A stretch of 64,000 nucleotides of DNA from Brugia malayi. Taxonomy: Eukaryota; Nematoda; Chromadorea; Rhabditida; Onchocercidae. Within the stretch, counting starts at the first letter, position 1, and every line of letters starts with the position of its first letter. Location: NCBI RefSeq assembly GCF_000002995.4, contig NW_025062476.1, positions 8,926,501 to 8,990,500 on the forward strand, read 5' to 3'. This document shows, piece by piece, positions 23,278 through 38,100 of this stretch. A program made the position numbers and the translations under genes. Below the pieces are notes generated by a model, which saw only the letters and a program-made list of their open reading frames with translations, made no database searches and was not told the DNA's origin.

Positions 23278-26200
23278 AATATGTGCTAATCCTGACCTCT
23301 CCGGAATTAGAAACCAACCAAAATGCAAGTTGGAACTGACTTGTTCCTAATGCTCGTCAACGGAATCACCACTTAGTTTGCAATGATTTCGCTCTCAATT
23401 CACAACTCCTGGAATCCCTGGTATGCAAGCACACTTAGTCACACGAGACATTTGCGGTTGGTTTCCCGAACCCACTGATTTGCAGAGATGCGAGTTAATC
23501 CACACCCTTACTAAACCAAACAGTCTTACAACTTGCAACTAGCGCAAATCGTACCACCCACAGTTAACCCTTGAAGCCTCAGCACCATGCATTCGTTCAT
23601 TGCCCAAGGCGTACGACGGCAATTCCTATCAATCTGCACGGGTTCATCATAGGCGACCTAGATCGCACGCTGAATTTTGTTATATGAACGGTGCAGACAG
23701 CATAGAGTGGTTGTAGTTAGACAACAACAGCATCATTTTTCGCAGCGCAGCAGGGCAACTAGTGAAACGAGTTGACACTGATGATGTGATGAAGCCGTCG
23801 TTGAGTCAATCGGTCGAGAAAATACACAATATCATATTCTGTACCGTTCGATTCCGTTTTGTGTTATTACATCTCTCAGGTAGGAGACAATCGATCCATT
23901 TTGATTGCTCCAACATAAATTGTTGCTTAGTGTATGACTGAAAATGATAACAGTATTGGTTGTAGGCTTGGAGAAAGGTACAGTTGTTATTCAGAGGTAT
24001 GCTGTACTGTGAAGTGCAACTACTGATACTTGTTGTGTTGAAGAGGCGAATAAATTTGAACTAAGTTTATTTATTTAATCACAAACATGGATGTAATATT
24101 TTAAGGATACTGTTGTACAACTTGTGATTACATTAAATTACATGAAATGAAATGGGAAGTGATGAAGTCTTCAGAAATCTCAACTTTCTCCTTCCTTCTT
24201 TTCTTCTTGAGCCCTCTTTTTAGATATTTGGAACGGGTGGGTAATTGATTTCAGATAAATTTAATTTCGTCTTTGAAAGTGAAGACACTGATTGATAGTG
24301 AAGAAGTTGGACACCGGATACTGTCACCCAGCTAAAACATGCATGTATTATTATCACAAAGTACCGAACTTAACTGACAATCTATTTTCTTGTTGCATAT
24401 ACTGATTTCATTAAAAAGTGTTGAATAGTTCGGTTTTTGCATGCACTGTGGATTTAGATGAAACTTGTAGGAACTGAAAATAGTAGTGAGTTTTTACTTG
24501 TTTTTGAAGAAGTAACTCAAAAAATAAGAGTAATTAGCTTGTAAGAATAAATGATTATTACGAGCAAATACATTTGTTGACCATTCAGTTCTGCACTGTA
24601 CAACAAAAAATGCAGATATATTAATTTATTTTCATGCATTATGATCATTACAGCGTATTGTATCCTTTTTAAAAGGATGAATTATTTTGTTTAGCTTAGG
24701 ATATCACTGTCCTTTCGATATCTGTCTTATATCCAAATTGAAATATAAATCTGGCTAAACAAAATTCGGACGTATTCCCTAAAAATCGAAAACGGACAGT
24801 AAGACTTTTATTGCTCAAATTAATAGACTATTTCTCTTTAAGACTGTAATCTCACCAATTTTGAAATCCGAAGCAGTATCACGGAAAAATTTTTCTATTT
24901 AAGCTGTTCATATCCATTCATTTCTCATAATTTTTTCCAAAAATATTGAGAACAAATTTACTGTGAAATGTTTATTATCTCAGTGTTGTGAAAGTAAATA
25001 ACGGAACTAGCAGAATTAAATATAAAAATCTTCTCCTTATACATTGTATTTGGATACCAAGAATCTGCTAGTTTCATTATTGATTATGCACAGCATTGAG
25101 AAGTACCATAACCACAACCTCTCGAACTACCCTAAGACTCGTAACAGCATTTGAACGTATAATTTATCAGTGCACATTCCATTAGGCGGCTATTGTAGCC
25201 CACGTAGAGAATTGCTTTACCAGCAACTGATGCATATATTATCGACAAATTTAGAATGAACATTTTAATTGTTAACCAGACAATTCATTATTATATAATA
25301 TCACCTCCCTTTCTCACTAATTAAACATTATATCTTTCACTGTTAAACTGTTACAATATAGTATTAAAGATGATAAAAAAGTAAAAAGATTTGAGTTGCT
25401 TACTGAAAATGGATAAAAGTAAACAGCAAATAATGAAGAAAGGATTTATTTGCATACTCTCTTTTTCCCTGAATTCCACTATCAGTTGAAAAAAAAAAAA
25501 AAACAATTTTCATTATTCTTCAATTCTCTTAAATATTTGAAATGTTGTTGCAACTCTATATTTAACATTTTCCTATCCATCATTTCTCACAATTATATCT
25601 TTCAATTAACTGATACCAATTTCTCATCACATCAATAAGACATCATTTCAATACACTTTTTTATTTCTACTTTTCAAAAAAAATTTTCATTATTCTTCAT
25701 TTCTCTTGAAAAAATCGATAGACCAATTCTAACTTACTCAAATTTGCTCGAGAAATTCAATTATGCTTTACAAAAAATGAATTACATAATCGGAAGAAGA
25801 TTTGATATATTTCAATATTGATGGCTGAGACTTTCTGCATTTTCTACTTTTGGAACAAATTTTGATTTGGATTGGTGTAGACAAAATCAACCGAAAAGTT
25901 ACTTTTACAATATACGCGACTCTCTGAAGATTTTTAGCACCTCTAACATTTCTTGATGATCATAGATGCCTTTTCTTTCTAATTACTATGACCAATTTTT
26001 GATCATTAGTCTTGTTCAAGTCTATGTCTTTAATTTTGCTCTTATAAGATTCTGCGAGTTTATAAGAAAATTCACGAAGTTTCTTACCTCAATTCGAATA
26101 TTTTACTGAGTAGATCGAATTTTCTGTTTATCCCTAGAATTTCTATTATTATTTTAAAAATGTTAAGAAAATATCATTAAGTAGCAATAATTTTTGCATT

Positions 26201-26487
26201 ACTCTTCTTTATGAATTCTAACTTTAACACTCTTCTTAGACCCGAATCATCAAGACAGCTATGGATTGATTCTTTACCATTTATTAGTTGAATAAATGAA
26301 AGAAGAGATACACAGATAATACCAAAGTATGCAATTCAACATTGTGTCTAACATTTACTTTCGAACTGCTCAAGGATTTTATTGATTTCAAGAATATAAG
26401 TACGCCTGCCTCGAATGACAGATTTACAGCTTACATTATAAGTTGGAAAGCCTAAAAGTAGGCGCAAACAATTTGTATGTATTTTAC
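23278..26487. other. Intergenic region between the secreted peptide gene and Pax copy A
   Basis: About 3.2 kb with no supported gene. The flanking genes converge, yet 23300-23900 is distinctly richer in G+C than the rest and has stop codons in all frames I followed. The remainder is AT-rich with poly-A/T runs (for example 25490-25503). Confidence 0.5.
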
Positions 26488-26493
26488 TTTATT
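26488..26493 (-). terminator. Polyadenylation signal of Pax copy A
   Basis: AATAAA on the minus strand, 37 bases after the Pax A stop codon. Confidence 0.55.
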
Positions 26494-26530
26494 TAATAAA
26501 GATTAAATTTTAAACCGTCATTGAACGCGT

Positions 26531-29500
26531 TTAGACATTCGTTGGGTATAGTAGTGATGGTAAATCAAGAAAACTTATTGAGTGTATAGCTTCAGCAGCG
26601 GTCGCTGTAGTATGTGGATTCAATAGAAAAGATGCACCAATATCAGATCTTGTGGATGCTAAGACGTGCTAAAATAGAGAAAATTAAGTTTTAAATCTTT
26701 TTGAAAAAGTATGGTCGAGATTTGAAGATTTTCTGAAACTTTGAAGTTGTAAGTTTTGCTAGTTATTCACAATGACAAATTACAAAAAATTCTTATTGTT
26801 TTTCTTCGAAGATTACTTTACCATTTCTTGAAAAAAAGGCACGGAAGAATTTGAATAAAACATAAATGGATTAGATGCTGATGTTGCTAGAGATTTACGG
26901 CATCGTGCTCGACGATTGCTAAACCAAACCTGCAAAATTCCAATGTTCTGAAAAAATTTTGGATTAATCATAAAAATATCTTGTGAAGAATAAAGTCGTA
27001 ACGATATGCGATAGCATAACTTTTTGCTCATTGATTATATAAAACAGATTACTTTCCTGAATTTCAGATTTTGAAACTTTCTCAAGAAGCAATCAGTTAG
27101 CGATATCAAAAATGTGAATATAAAAATGAGGACTTCAACCTGTATTTTACCCTCATCCAACTTGGTTGCAACAGCAAGACGCTCACGCAGTTCCTGATCC
27201 GGATAGGTGTTCGCTTTGAAAGCCGCTTCTAGTATTTCTAGTTGCTCCTGCGTAAAACTTGTCCTATTTCTTCGAGTCCTACCGATCGTTTCTGTTCGAC
27301 ATTCCACGAGTAACTCTTCAGTACTATTGCATCCTCCTGTATTAGTGAGCGGTATTAATTACCAATTTGTGAAATATTATAATAACGCTTGAAGTAAAAT
27401 TCAGTGAAGCAGAAGTAATTTCTGACGTTGTAATTATTTGTCATGAAAAGAAAATGCTAGATAGAGAGCACATAACAAAATATTTTCAATTTCTCAGAAA
27501 GCTGTTTCGGTAGCAAACAGCTAAAAACGGAAACTATCACTGTGTTTTGGAAAGACATATCATTTGAATAGGAGATGAATGGGAAATCTAGCAGTTTTCA
27601 TGCCTCTTTAATGTATTTAAATAGTCAAACTCTGAAAAATTCACAAACTTTTAACTGCACAAAAGCATCAGAGAGTTTTGATTTAATTTTCAGAGAGAAT
27701 TCTGATTTAACCACAGACATATATACATAACAATCGCCAGAATTATTTTAAAACGTACAAATTAGACTTAATTATATGATTGGTGACGAAACAAGAATGA
27801 ATTACTATACTTTAACACTTCAAGTAATTGCTTATCCGTGCCAAAATTGCAGTTGCTTTTATCCTTTAAAAAGAAAAAGAAAAACATTTTAGCGCATCGT
27901 TAACTAAACAATCACGCATGATTGATTGTATTTAATGCTATATATAACAAGTTCAATTGCAGATTAATCTTCCCAAGATGATAAGGAGTGCTTCCTGCAA
28001 TTTTTTAAAGCTCAGAAAAAGGAATAAATTGAAAAAATTAAAGTTTTTGACCTGAGCTGTATGTTTACATTTCTAGCAAAATGAGCTATCGAAAACTGTT
28101 TGTGTTCCTTTGCTAAGACATACATTGTTGTGCAGCTGTTGTGATTAGAATTGATTATAAAAGTTGAAAATTGCGATTCTGATTACAAATGAAATGCAGT
28201 ACCTGATAAGGTACCGAGAATACCGTCTATGCTATGTTTCAACGTGAAGACTTTTGGCTGTTTCATTGTAAAAGCGTTTGACGAGCACTGATTCTGAATT
28301 TCACTTCGCATACTCCTATCTCTGTAATGTTCGCTTTTGCTGATTGTCAATAATTTTTAATTATTCAGGAATTTATTGTTCAAAAAATCCCGAAACTTTT
28401 TGTGAAACACATTTTTGCACTACTATAAGATATAGCTGAATTCTTCAGGTAAGGAATTTACAGAAAAGTATAGAGTTCTTACAAACAACTCTTTATTTAC
28501 AAAAAAGTGTTCCAATTTATCTAAATGTTTCGAAGTCAATCCATAAGCTTATCAAAGCATTATATTCCTCTTTTTTTTTTTGAAAAATTTCTTGAAAACT
28601 TTTGGTAGACTTACAACCTCATGTATTTATGTATTGAAGAAATGGTTGGTGCATTTGAACGACTACAAATTCCTTTTTCAATAAGCATTAAACGAATTTC
28701 ATGAGCATTGATCGCTGGTTGACCTTGACGAATTCGATCTATATGCTCCTCCAATGCTAGAATCGTTTTGCGTGACCGCGGATTGCCACCAATCTTAAAC
28801 TTTTTACAGTATTACTGCATTTTAGCTGTAATAAAGGAATGAATTTAAGAAATTAAAAGTGAAACTTCCACAAGAAATGCTTAGCGCTGTTGATATCATC
28901 AGGACGCAAATGATAAGTCATTCAGAAAATGAATAAACATGCGCATAGCAAAATAATTACTGCATTGTTACAGAATAACTTCAACGTATTTATTACATTT
29001 GGAAGATGTGTATTAGCATCCAATTAAACATATTGATCACAAAGAAGGAAAGTAGAGATAATGCAGTATTTAATGTTTCGCATTTTTGGTCATAATTTTT
29101 AGTAGTAAAATTGCTACATGAGTTGAAATCGTAAATGAGTATTATTTCAAGCATGAAGAATTTGTTCAAAATATGAGATATTTTGAATATTTTGAATGGT
29201 TGTTTTTGTATTATATAAATATTAATAATCTAGCTTTGTATTACTGATAGCAGTGATATCTGCTACTCTTCACTTTTTCTTACTTATGAAGAAGGATGTA
29301 ATTTCTTAAGAAAAAATGTCGCAATTTGCGCTAGTCATGCAAATCTAATGGCACAAGTAAAAAATAAAAGGAAATATTTTAGTAACACGTTGTCAGTACA
29401 AATAACCCAATCAACAAATCATTGATAAACCCATTTTTCTTGGAAGGCTCTCACTACTTTGTTTCATTCCACAATTTAACAAAACAGACTGATTGCGCAA

Positions 29501-32289
29501 AATAAATAAAAAGTTATAGTCTCACATCAAACTGTTGCAGAAAATTCAACAACTAGTATGCTTCAATGAATCAATACTCCAAATACCGCTTTCAGAACTA
29601 ATCAGAAAGTCAGAACTGAAATCTCACAATGCCATTTTTTTGGCTTTTTGATTTGTAATAGATTTGTGTTTCATTCATATATCAAAGTGATCTCTTAGAA
29701 AGAGCTAACGACTACAATAATTTTGTTCCTATTTTTTCTGCATATTATCAAATTATGAACTGACGATAAATTGGGTTCTTTTTCCTTCTTGAATGCCTTC
29801 ATTCTTTTTCTTATCTCAAAATAATCACATGCATACAATTGCCAGATGATTTGTATTAAGAATCCGAAATTTTGCTTATCGGAATATCGAAAGTTATCAT
29901 TGAATAAGTATGAAAAGTGGAAATTTTATCATCTTACAACATACACTAATATAATATTATCTGTGCATAAACGTGTTTGCAACTTTAAGTTATGAACTTG
30001 AAATTAGCAATCATGAACAGAAGCAGTTTCATCACAAAGTACTGTGAGACTTTACTTATCATTATCTAGAATCGTTCGAAAATATGTAACAAAATTATTC
30101 TAGTATTTTGAAATGCTGTCATAGATTACTGTTTTTCTTTGTCCTTAGACCTAAGCTTTCGTAAATGTGCAAACCTGTCCAGGTGATACAGATCCAGTTT
30201 CAGCATATCGATACAAAATTTTTGACACACAACCATGCGAAACGCGTAACTGTCGACTGATATGGCATGGTCTGCAAGAGCTTTGTAGAATTCTCCACTG
30301 AGCTTTAATAATGGTACTTTGGAAAAAAAAAAGAACAGGTAGAAATTATTCAAAGGATTTAGTAGTAGTCGATTATTCTACCTCTAAATATTATTTCACC
30401 TTATGAAGCTTATAAGAAGTTTCTACATACTTAATCTTAGAGCTGATTAACAATATAGTTTTGAGAGTATATCGCATCGATGAAAACTCCAAAAAAAGAA
30501 AAAAAAAAACTTTTACTAGTGAATAAATTGAAAAAGACCACCGTGAAACGCTTTTCTCTTTTGTGCCAGAAAAGGTTAGAGAAAATAAATAACACTTTAA
30601 TGATGAAAAAAATGCCATTAATAAAAGAATGAGAAGAAGCAGAAAGTTGCTAATGTAAAGTACTCAATTTTCTTTTAAGGTAAGTTAGATAAAAGTACTC
30701 TACAGCAGGTCGGTCATGTCAACAAAATGATACATTTAATATAGCAAAAAGAAGTCATAAAATTTTTCACGGTTTATTAAAAATTGTTTGTTTAATTTAT
30801 TGCTTTTGAAATATGTATTAATTTAGATATGTCATGCTTATCGCAGAAAGTTTACGTTCATAACAACTTGAACTTTTGGCTCAACCTATCCGTTGACATG
30901 ATACTATCAACTTTGTAGGCAGTTATTTTTTCATGAACTAAAAATTTTAGTGGTGAACTAAAAATTTTAGGGAAATATTGGACGGTAGTGCATTTTATGA
31001 AAGAATTGCGCATGAACTATACCTCAAGTTTCATTTTCTGTAGGTTCTTACATTTGAGAAACTTATAAAGTACAATGAGATTGATTTGTAAAGTATGGCT
31101 TACTTTCCCTGTGAATATACGTGAATTCTACGCAATAACATTTGCATTACTATTTGAAAATTCCCTTTCAAATTTTCATAATATGAGAGGAGACTTGTTG
31201 TTACTTGATTTACAATTGCTCATTCCCATTTCGACTGTTAAAAAATGAGCGCTCCCAATATTCTTATGCAAATTACAGTTTCACCAAATTTATTTAAATT
31301 TATAAGTATCTGGGTAAAATGAAATGATAATTGTAGCATTGATAATGATTATAACATTGAGTGATAGTTATGAAATAGTTATAATGGCTGTACAAAACTT
31401 TGCGATATTTAATGTGAACAGAAGAGCATACACTTACTTCACACCATTGGTAGCCATTTCAACAATTTTCAACCGGATATGCTGAGGTAACGGACGACCA
31501 TTGATAAATACACCACCAAGTTGGTTCACGCGACCCTATAGTTGCTAATTACTTTTTAACTATCCTTCAAGACAGTAAGTAGAAATTGAAGCATGCTTGC
31601 ATAAATAATTTTATGGCTATTTAGAAATACAAGAGATTAATTAATAGCTTGGTTTTGGTTATGAGAACTTTGAGAGATCAGGATGATAGCACTTAACTTC
31701 AAGATCTAAAATTACAACTTCTGTAGATCATGGACATTTTCTTTTCTATTTTATCATTAGTGAAAGAGCTGTCAATTGGATAGTCAGATGCTTTAAAGAA
31801 ATGATGGAACAATAGAACAAAAAGAACTATTCTTTGTTATTTTGAAAGAGATGAATTTAGAAACGAATGTAAATAGAACTACTGATTCAAACTTCACAAA
31901 CAAAATGCAATGACCTTTCCGAGTTTCGGAAAATATTTTTTTGCTAGAAAAGTTTCTTAATAAAAGAAAACGTCTCAATGCAATGTTATCATAGAGCTTT
32001 TGGTAAATTGTTTGACTTTTTCATCTTTCATTTAATCCATTTAATGACAGATAGTTCGTCAGAATCATAGCTTATAATGGCTGAGGAAACTGAACACATG
32101 AGAAATTCTGGAGCATCGAAGGATCATTTAGCATTTCAGTTAATTCAAGAGAAATAAATAATTTACCTGTCCCATAATATTAGCAAATGTCAAAGAATGG
32201 TGATTAGATGTTAGCGCTGCTGTATCATTAACAATAGAAGTAGTAGAGCTGATGTCAGTAGTAGTGGTACCACCTGTGGTACATGCCAT
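26531..32289 (-). CDS. pax-3: Pax3/7-like paired-domain and homeodomain transcription factor, copy A
   Basis: Complete model of eight exons: 32289-32167, 31535-31438, 30271-30175, 28793-28615, 28321-28203, 27336-27140, 26929-26822 and 26668-26531. The product is 352 aa. Pax proteins bind DNA through a bipartite paired domain plus a homeodomain and control neural and epidermal fate. Here the paired domain spans about residues 42-165 ([47 protein letters not shown]), with a diverged C-terminal half. A perfect octapeptide HSIDGILG lies at 195-202. A full homeodomain starts near residue 226 ([28 protein letters not shown]), with the Pax-type Ser at position 50 and Cys instead of the usual Trp at 56. 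Octapeptide plus full homeodomain indicates Pax3/7. An AATAAA on the minus strand lies at 26493-26488. Copy B lies upstream on the same strand. Confidence 0.93.
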
Positions 32290-33510
32290 TATTTGCTAGT
32301 GGTATCAATGACAGCGATAACAAGAAAAACTTCAACAACCGATTCACACCATTTACCGATTATTTAAAAAAGGAATGATAATTTTGATGGTTTGATGTAC
32401 GGGGCGTCTGTTGTCCAAAGATGCGTAGAGGTGGGAGTGTTCTGTGATTGAAATTATTTTTATGTATTCAAAAATATGAATGCTCTTTGTTAGTATGATT
32501 TTACTACCATAACACAACTTAACTTCACCTCTTGCTTTGCCTGTTATCATCTCTTGAACCTCCTTTCCTTCTCCTTTACCTTCCATATCTATTTATTCTT
32601 TTTGAAATATACACCGGTGCATAACCACTACAGATTACCAACGGATTTAGATGCTGAAAAGAGTTACGACTGAACACTCTTACGCCCTTTCTACTCCACC
32701 TTCACCTCTTCCTCTGTAGTTTGTTTTGTTGATGACTGATAATTATACGCTACCAGAACGCATCACTGCATTATTAACCATCCAAAAATTTCCCGTATGA
32801 TGTGTGTTTGTTTGGTTTCTGCCCCGCCTCCATATTAGGGCTGTATGGTTACAGATCTGTCACCTAACATGTCAACCTCCGCACCATTTAAGTACCGTAT
32901 CAGACACAGGACAACATTGCATATTCGATGTCACCTTTATTAATTTCGTCATCACGATCACTATCGTATCCATTTGTATTATTATTATCATTGTTATAGA
33001 AAGAATCAACAACTGCAATGAACATAACAAATCAGTCTATGATAAGAGTTAATATTTGTTAGGTGCAGTTCCTTACGGTAAGATCATAAAGAAGATGTGA
33101 TGATGGTAAGGGAATTAAGATTAACATGTCTCATAAAGCAGAACATCCGAGATTAGTTCTTAAGGTGAGTCAATCTCAATCTGTCAACTGTTCATTTTCG
33201 GTCCGATCTGAAGAAAGAAAAGCTTGACCTTCAAAATGTAAATGCCAATGATAAATGTGAACACTAAAACTTAAATGAATGTCCAGTTCTTTTCCATTTT
33301 GGTTTAAATCTCGAAAACTTGTCAAAAATCTTCAAATCGTTTCTTGTTATAAATGTGGGATGAGATAAAAGAGTCCTCACATTGTATTGCAACATTCTGT
33401 TTTTTATGTGGCTGCAATAATAAATTTGTTCGACAAACTATTCGTCCTTACCTTCAAAGTAAAGAAATTTTATTTAAGATTTTATGTAAAGACATAAGAA
33501 AATCTTATGC

Positions 33511-33590
33511 AGAAAAAGTTTGATTGTCACTGCAGTCGGATAAAGAAAAAGTTTGATTGTCACTGATTGTCACTGCAGTCTTAAACATCT
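33511..33590. repeat. Short direct repeat, 22-bp units
   Basis: AGAAAAAGTTTGATTGTCACTG occurs at 33511-33532 and again at 33544-33565. It is followed by a further partial copy of its last ten bases. It looks like a small tandem duplication by slippage. Confidence 0.8.
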
Positions 33591-35125
33591 TTTCTATAAG
33601 AAAGATTATTAACAAATAGTATATGGAAAATGCAAATGTTATTTTTGCACTAAGTAGCAGTGATTTGCATAACAATAAGTGGGAAGAAAAATCTTACGTG
33701 TTCGTTTAATATAGTTAAAGTTCTTTTCCAATTATTCATTTTTTATTAATTAATGATCCCTTTTACACGTTTGTTAATGATCTTTTGTTTCTCGGCATGC
33801 GAAATTTGTTCGTTTATTCCATCAGAAGTAATAGCGCCAAGTATCATTTAATACACTAAGTGTCACCAATTATTTGATCCCTTTAAGAGATTTTTAAGAA
33901 AATAAAATACCATGAGCAGTTCGATAAACCAAACTTCAACTTTGTCGGCATTAAAACAAACCTGATCACAAGGTATTAGAAAAGGCAATTACAAGTTTCA
34001 TGCAGTTTATAATAAAATTATAGCTAAAATTAAAATTTAAAGTTGAAGCTACCAATTTTCAGATTATTTGTATCTTTTATTGAAGCTGTCAAAACGCACA
34101 CTTAATTTTTTCCATTTTTTGTTACATTTTAAAATTTTCAAAATTCCAATTACTCAGAACGAGAATTCACTTATTTACTTATAAGTTGCAGCGTAAGAGC
34201 ATATAACTAATGTCAAATAAAGTATCTTTTTGCATTATTTTAATACCAATTCATATTATTCCATTAAAGTAATTCTAACCAAAACTTTGTCGTAAAAAAG
34301 TTTTTTTATTTTTTATATTCTAGTACATACAATAATTTAATCAAGTTTCCTAGGAAATATTTGCATAACTAATATCAGGCAAGAATTACAGAAATGTAAC
34401 AAATCTTTTCTCAGAATAGTATAATCATTCTTCATACATAATTTCATTGATAATTATATAAGTTCGCATAAGTTCGCTTCATTCATTCGTCATATTTTAA
34501 CATTGTTCTTAATAATAATCATATTCTAATAAATATGCAAAAAACACAAGGAGAAATCAGCTTAGTAATTTTGTTAAAATTTAAAACTTAATAATGTAAA
34601 CTTGGAATCAGCAGTTTTTTTTAGCACCCCATTCAACACCATTTCGTTTGATTTTTATGTCATACTAATCTATAAAAGATCAGAAATACTAAGGGTTAAA
34701 AAATCTGTGTTGTTTTCCATTTATAAGAATTCATGTCATGGCAATGCTTTGTCAGTTTGAGATATTGACATAGTTTGAGTCTTTGTAACTACTCGAAACT
34801 TCTGCATACCTGCAATAATTATCAGAACTACAGTGTTCGTTATTACCACAAAACACATAATTTATCTTTTATTTATTAATTTGTTCTTTGACAGACAAAT
34901 TTTCTCTCGTTTCATGAGCAGTTAGATAATTGAAAAATAATAAAAAAGATATTTTTCAAGGAAATATGACATTTGACTTCATTTTCTTCCCTTTCCTGAA
35001 CAAATCAAATTATATCGAAGGTCCTCTTCATAAACTTAACAAATTGTACTCTACTTCTTGTTTTATCATTATTTTGCTCATTTAGTGTGCTATACTGCCA
35101 TATTTGTTCACTTCTCTGTGAGAAA

Positions 35126-35147
35126 AATATATATATATATATATATT
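35126..35147. repeat. AT dinucleotide microsatellite
   Basis: About 11 uninterrupted AT units in the Pax spacer. Confidence 0.9.
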
Positions 35148-38100
35148 TCATATATCACATATAGGAAAGTAATAAGAAATGGTCGTTTTATCAGATACTT
35201 CAAATTTAACAAATTAGTACCCTTGGTCATTGATAAGGGAGAGTAAAGATTAGCAAGTGACTCTCTACTAGACAATTATTTCAAAATGCGATTAATCAAA
35301 TATGTGAAAAGGTAATAATTGATTTCAAAAAAGCAAATAGTTTCGTTTTTTTCATAAAAGACCCCATTCCCGACAAATTATCCCAACTATCTTCAATCTT
35401 CCTTAGCACAACAAAAGAGACAGAAAGACTGTGTGTAAATGGAAATGGGCAATTACCCAATTCAATTCATAAATAATCGAGAATTTCTCAGAACACTCGC
35501 ACCCGTCCCTTACCAACAACCTCTCACTCCTCTTCCCCTTCTCCCCTTTGCCATGTGATCGGTTTCTGGTGAGCCCGCTATGCAAAAAACCCGTCCCAGA
35601 ACTTTCACAACAGAATTCTTCAAGTTTTCTATCGAAATCAATTAATTAAGACATAAATTAAACGAACAGTGACGGTCTACAAAGCGATAATGGTCGAATA
35701 TCGCGGCGAGTATTGCTGCATCTGCAGCTGCGTTTCAAAGGTTTTTTTCCAAACAAAGTCAATTTTCCCTGCCCGCACCAAAAAATTGATATATAATTAT
35801 GAAGTGTCGTTTTAATCGTTTTCAGACCGGCGGCACTTTTCGAATTTTCTGCTCATAAAGAAAAATGAAAAAGTGGTGATTTTTCCTGACCTTACAGTTT
35901 TCAATGATTTTTTGCTTTGATTTTGATGATTTGGAGTGTAAAAAGTATTGAATGACATAAAGAGAGGCCAACCACAACAAGGACAATTTGTTCAACTACA
36001 CAAATATACATCACAATTCCTTTGATTACATTAACTGTATGGGGAAGAAAGCAATAATTGATTTCAAATAAATTACACTTAGATATTTGATAAATTAATA
36101 TGAGAAAAGCGCCAAATAACCTTTTCAGCAAAGTTTGATGATTGATGACTGAAGCAAGAATACAGTGATTTTAATATAACAATGTTGTAGCTAACAAAGT
36201 ATCTTCAACTTAAGATATTACTTTGCAGTCTTCTGAATGAGTATCACATTGTTTGAATCTATCAACGTTTTTTTCTTGAAGAATTTCAGTTTTTGAGTTT
36301 CTGCTGTTTTATCAAGTGTCCACGTAGTCTGTCGGCGAAAAAAAATCTTCCTAATCTTTTGAGTCTTGCATCTTGTAGAAATTTAGATTTTGCTATTTAA
36401 CTGTATCATTATTTAGAACAGTCAAAAGGATTTTTTGAATATAGCAGCAATATCTTTTAAAATCATTAGTGGAACAACATGTTTTGCTAGGCACAAGGCT
36501 GTGACTTTAAATAAATGTAATTTATTTGCAATTTCAAACAATTGTAACTTAAATGTCTCTGATAAAATCACTTTTAATTTAAATAAGCGACAAAAAAAAA
36601 ATTTTTAAGTTTAAATTTAACTCATCCAAAATACACTAATAAAGAATTGCTCTAGGTCCTCTTTGAGATGCCTTATTCAGATCCGTAAATTTTATTTATT
36701 TAAAAAAAAAAAAAACTTAGTGTAAGCACTACAACTTACTAACTGGAAACTTTACTGAATTCTCAATTATCAGTTTATTCATCCTCCCATTCATCTATCC
36801 AGTCAGTTAGTCAGTCATTAAGTTTATTAGAAATCCTTATCAATATTACAATCTTTCTGAGCTGTGTGCGTGTGCAAACAGCGATCGGTCATACGACAAG
36901 GTTACTCACACCTCCACCTTAATATTCATTCTCACCGCTGCGATGTGCGAAATATAATGGTATACACTCTAGTTGATCGTTATCATTTCTTCACATTTTC
37001 TGAAGATCAACGCAAATATTAATTAATTCATCAGTGAGCCCACAAAACCGTATGATCCATTGAATATCTATGTTGGAATAAATATAGATATGGATGAAGA
37101 AGAAATACCGCGTCAGGTAGAACAGATATTTGTGGAACGCAATAAAAAGGGATTTAGAAAGGGAGGAATAAGGGACCGCCATTTCATGGCTGCAGTCATA
37201 CTGGCTTCTAAAATTGATATCAACAACCAGTTATCATTGAAGAGTTGCTTTCATTCTTTGAATAATGCATGTCTCCTTTAGAAGCACGCTAAAGTTTTTC
37301 ATTTATAAAACAAAACTTCTTCAGAAGATCAAAGCATCAGCTGACTGCTTCTATACTAAAAGATTCGTATTCCGATGTAGAGGAGGTCAAATCATTATAA
37401 TTTTTCTTGATATGAAATGTTTTTATAGCAAGTAGAGAACTCCTTTTGCACATTTTATTATTTTGCTTGTTCTTATCCTGGTTTTAGAAGAAATCATTGA
37501 TTATACCGAGAAGGAAAATCCTGCAGGATGGATAGGAATCTATTAATCCTTGTTTATCGCTATTGATATTGCTAGACTACCATACTTCAATGCTGCTCGA
37601 TGGATTGAGCTATTTGGACTTCGCAACAACAATAAGTGATGAATTTTCAAATCAAATCTCATTGTAAAAGAAATTTCAAGCATTTTCTACTATTAGTTAT
37701 CGGCTTTCTTAACTGACCAGCCTTTAATTAATAAGCAATTGCATTTTCTAGAATACAGCCAACAGGCTTATCTTAAAACATTACATATCTCTCCTCGTTC
37801 AACTACAAAGGACTTTATTTGAGTTACATATTTGATGAAATTCGTATAGAGCCTTAAGAAATAGTTTAGTATTTTCTGGTTTAAAAGAGGAACTGAAACG
37901 TAAAATGCAAGATTAGTTTAGGAAAAGAACAAAATTATTTTCATCGGAAACTCGCAAATAATTATATTACATTACAACAGCACCCATTTTGCTCATTCAA
38001 CTGCTTCATTAAAATGAATGAAAGCTTCAATTTTCACACTTTTCTGTGCTTTTTGTCGTGTGATATGGACCATATGAAAGTACTAAATGCTTCTCATTCC

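Noticed and set aside
23838..23860. GTTCGATTCC-like T-loop motif suggesting a tRNA
   Set aside because: No acceptor stem, D arm or anticodon arm can be paired around it.
37060..37281. 73-codon plus-strand frame starting MNIYVGINIDMDEEEI
   Set aside because: Looks faintly protein-like but has no acceptor before it, no partner exon and no recognised domain.
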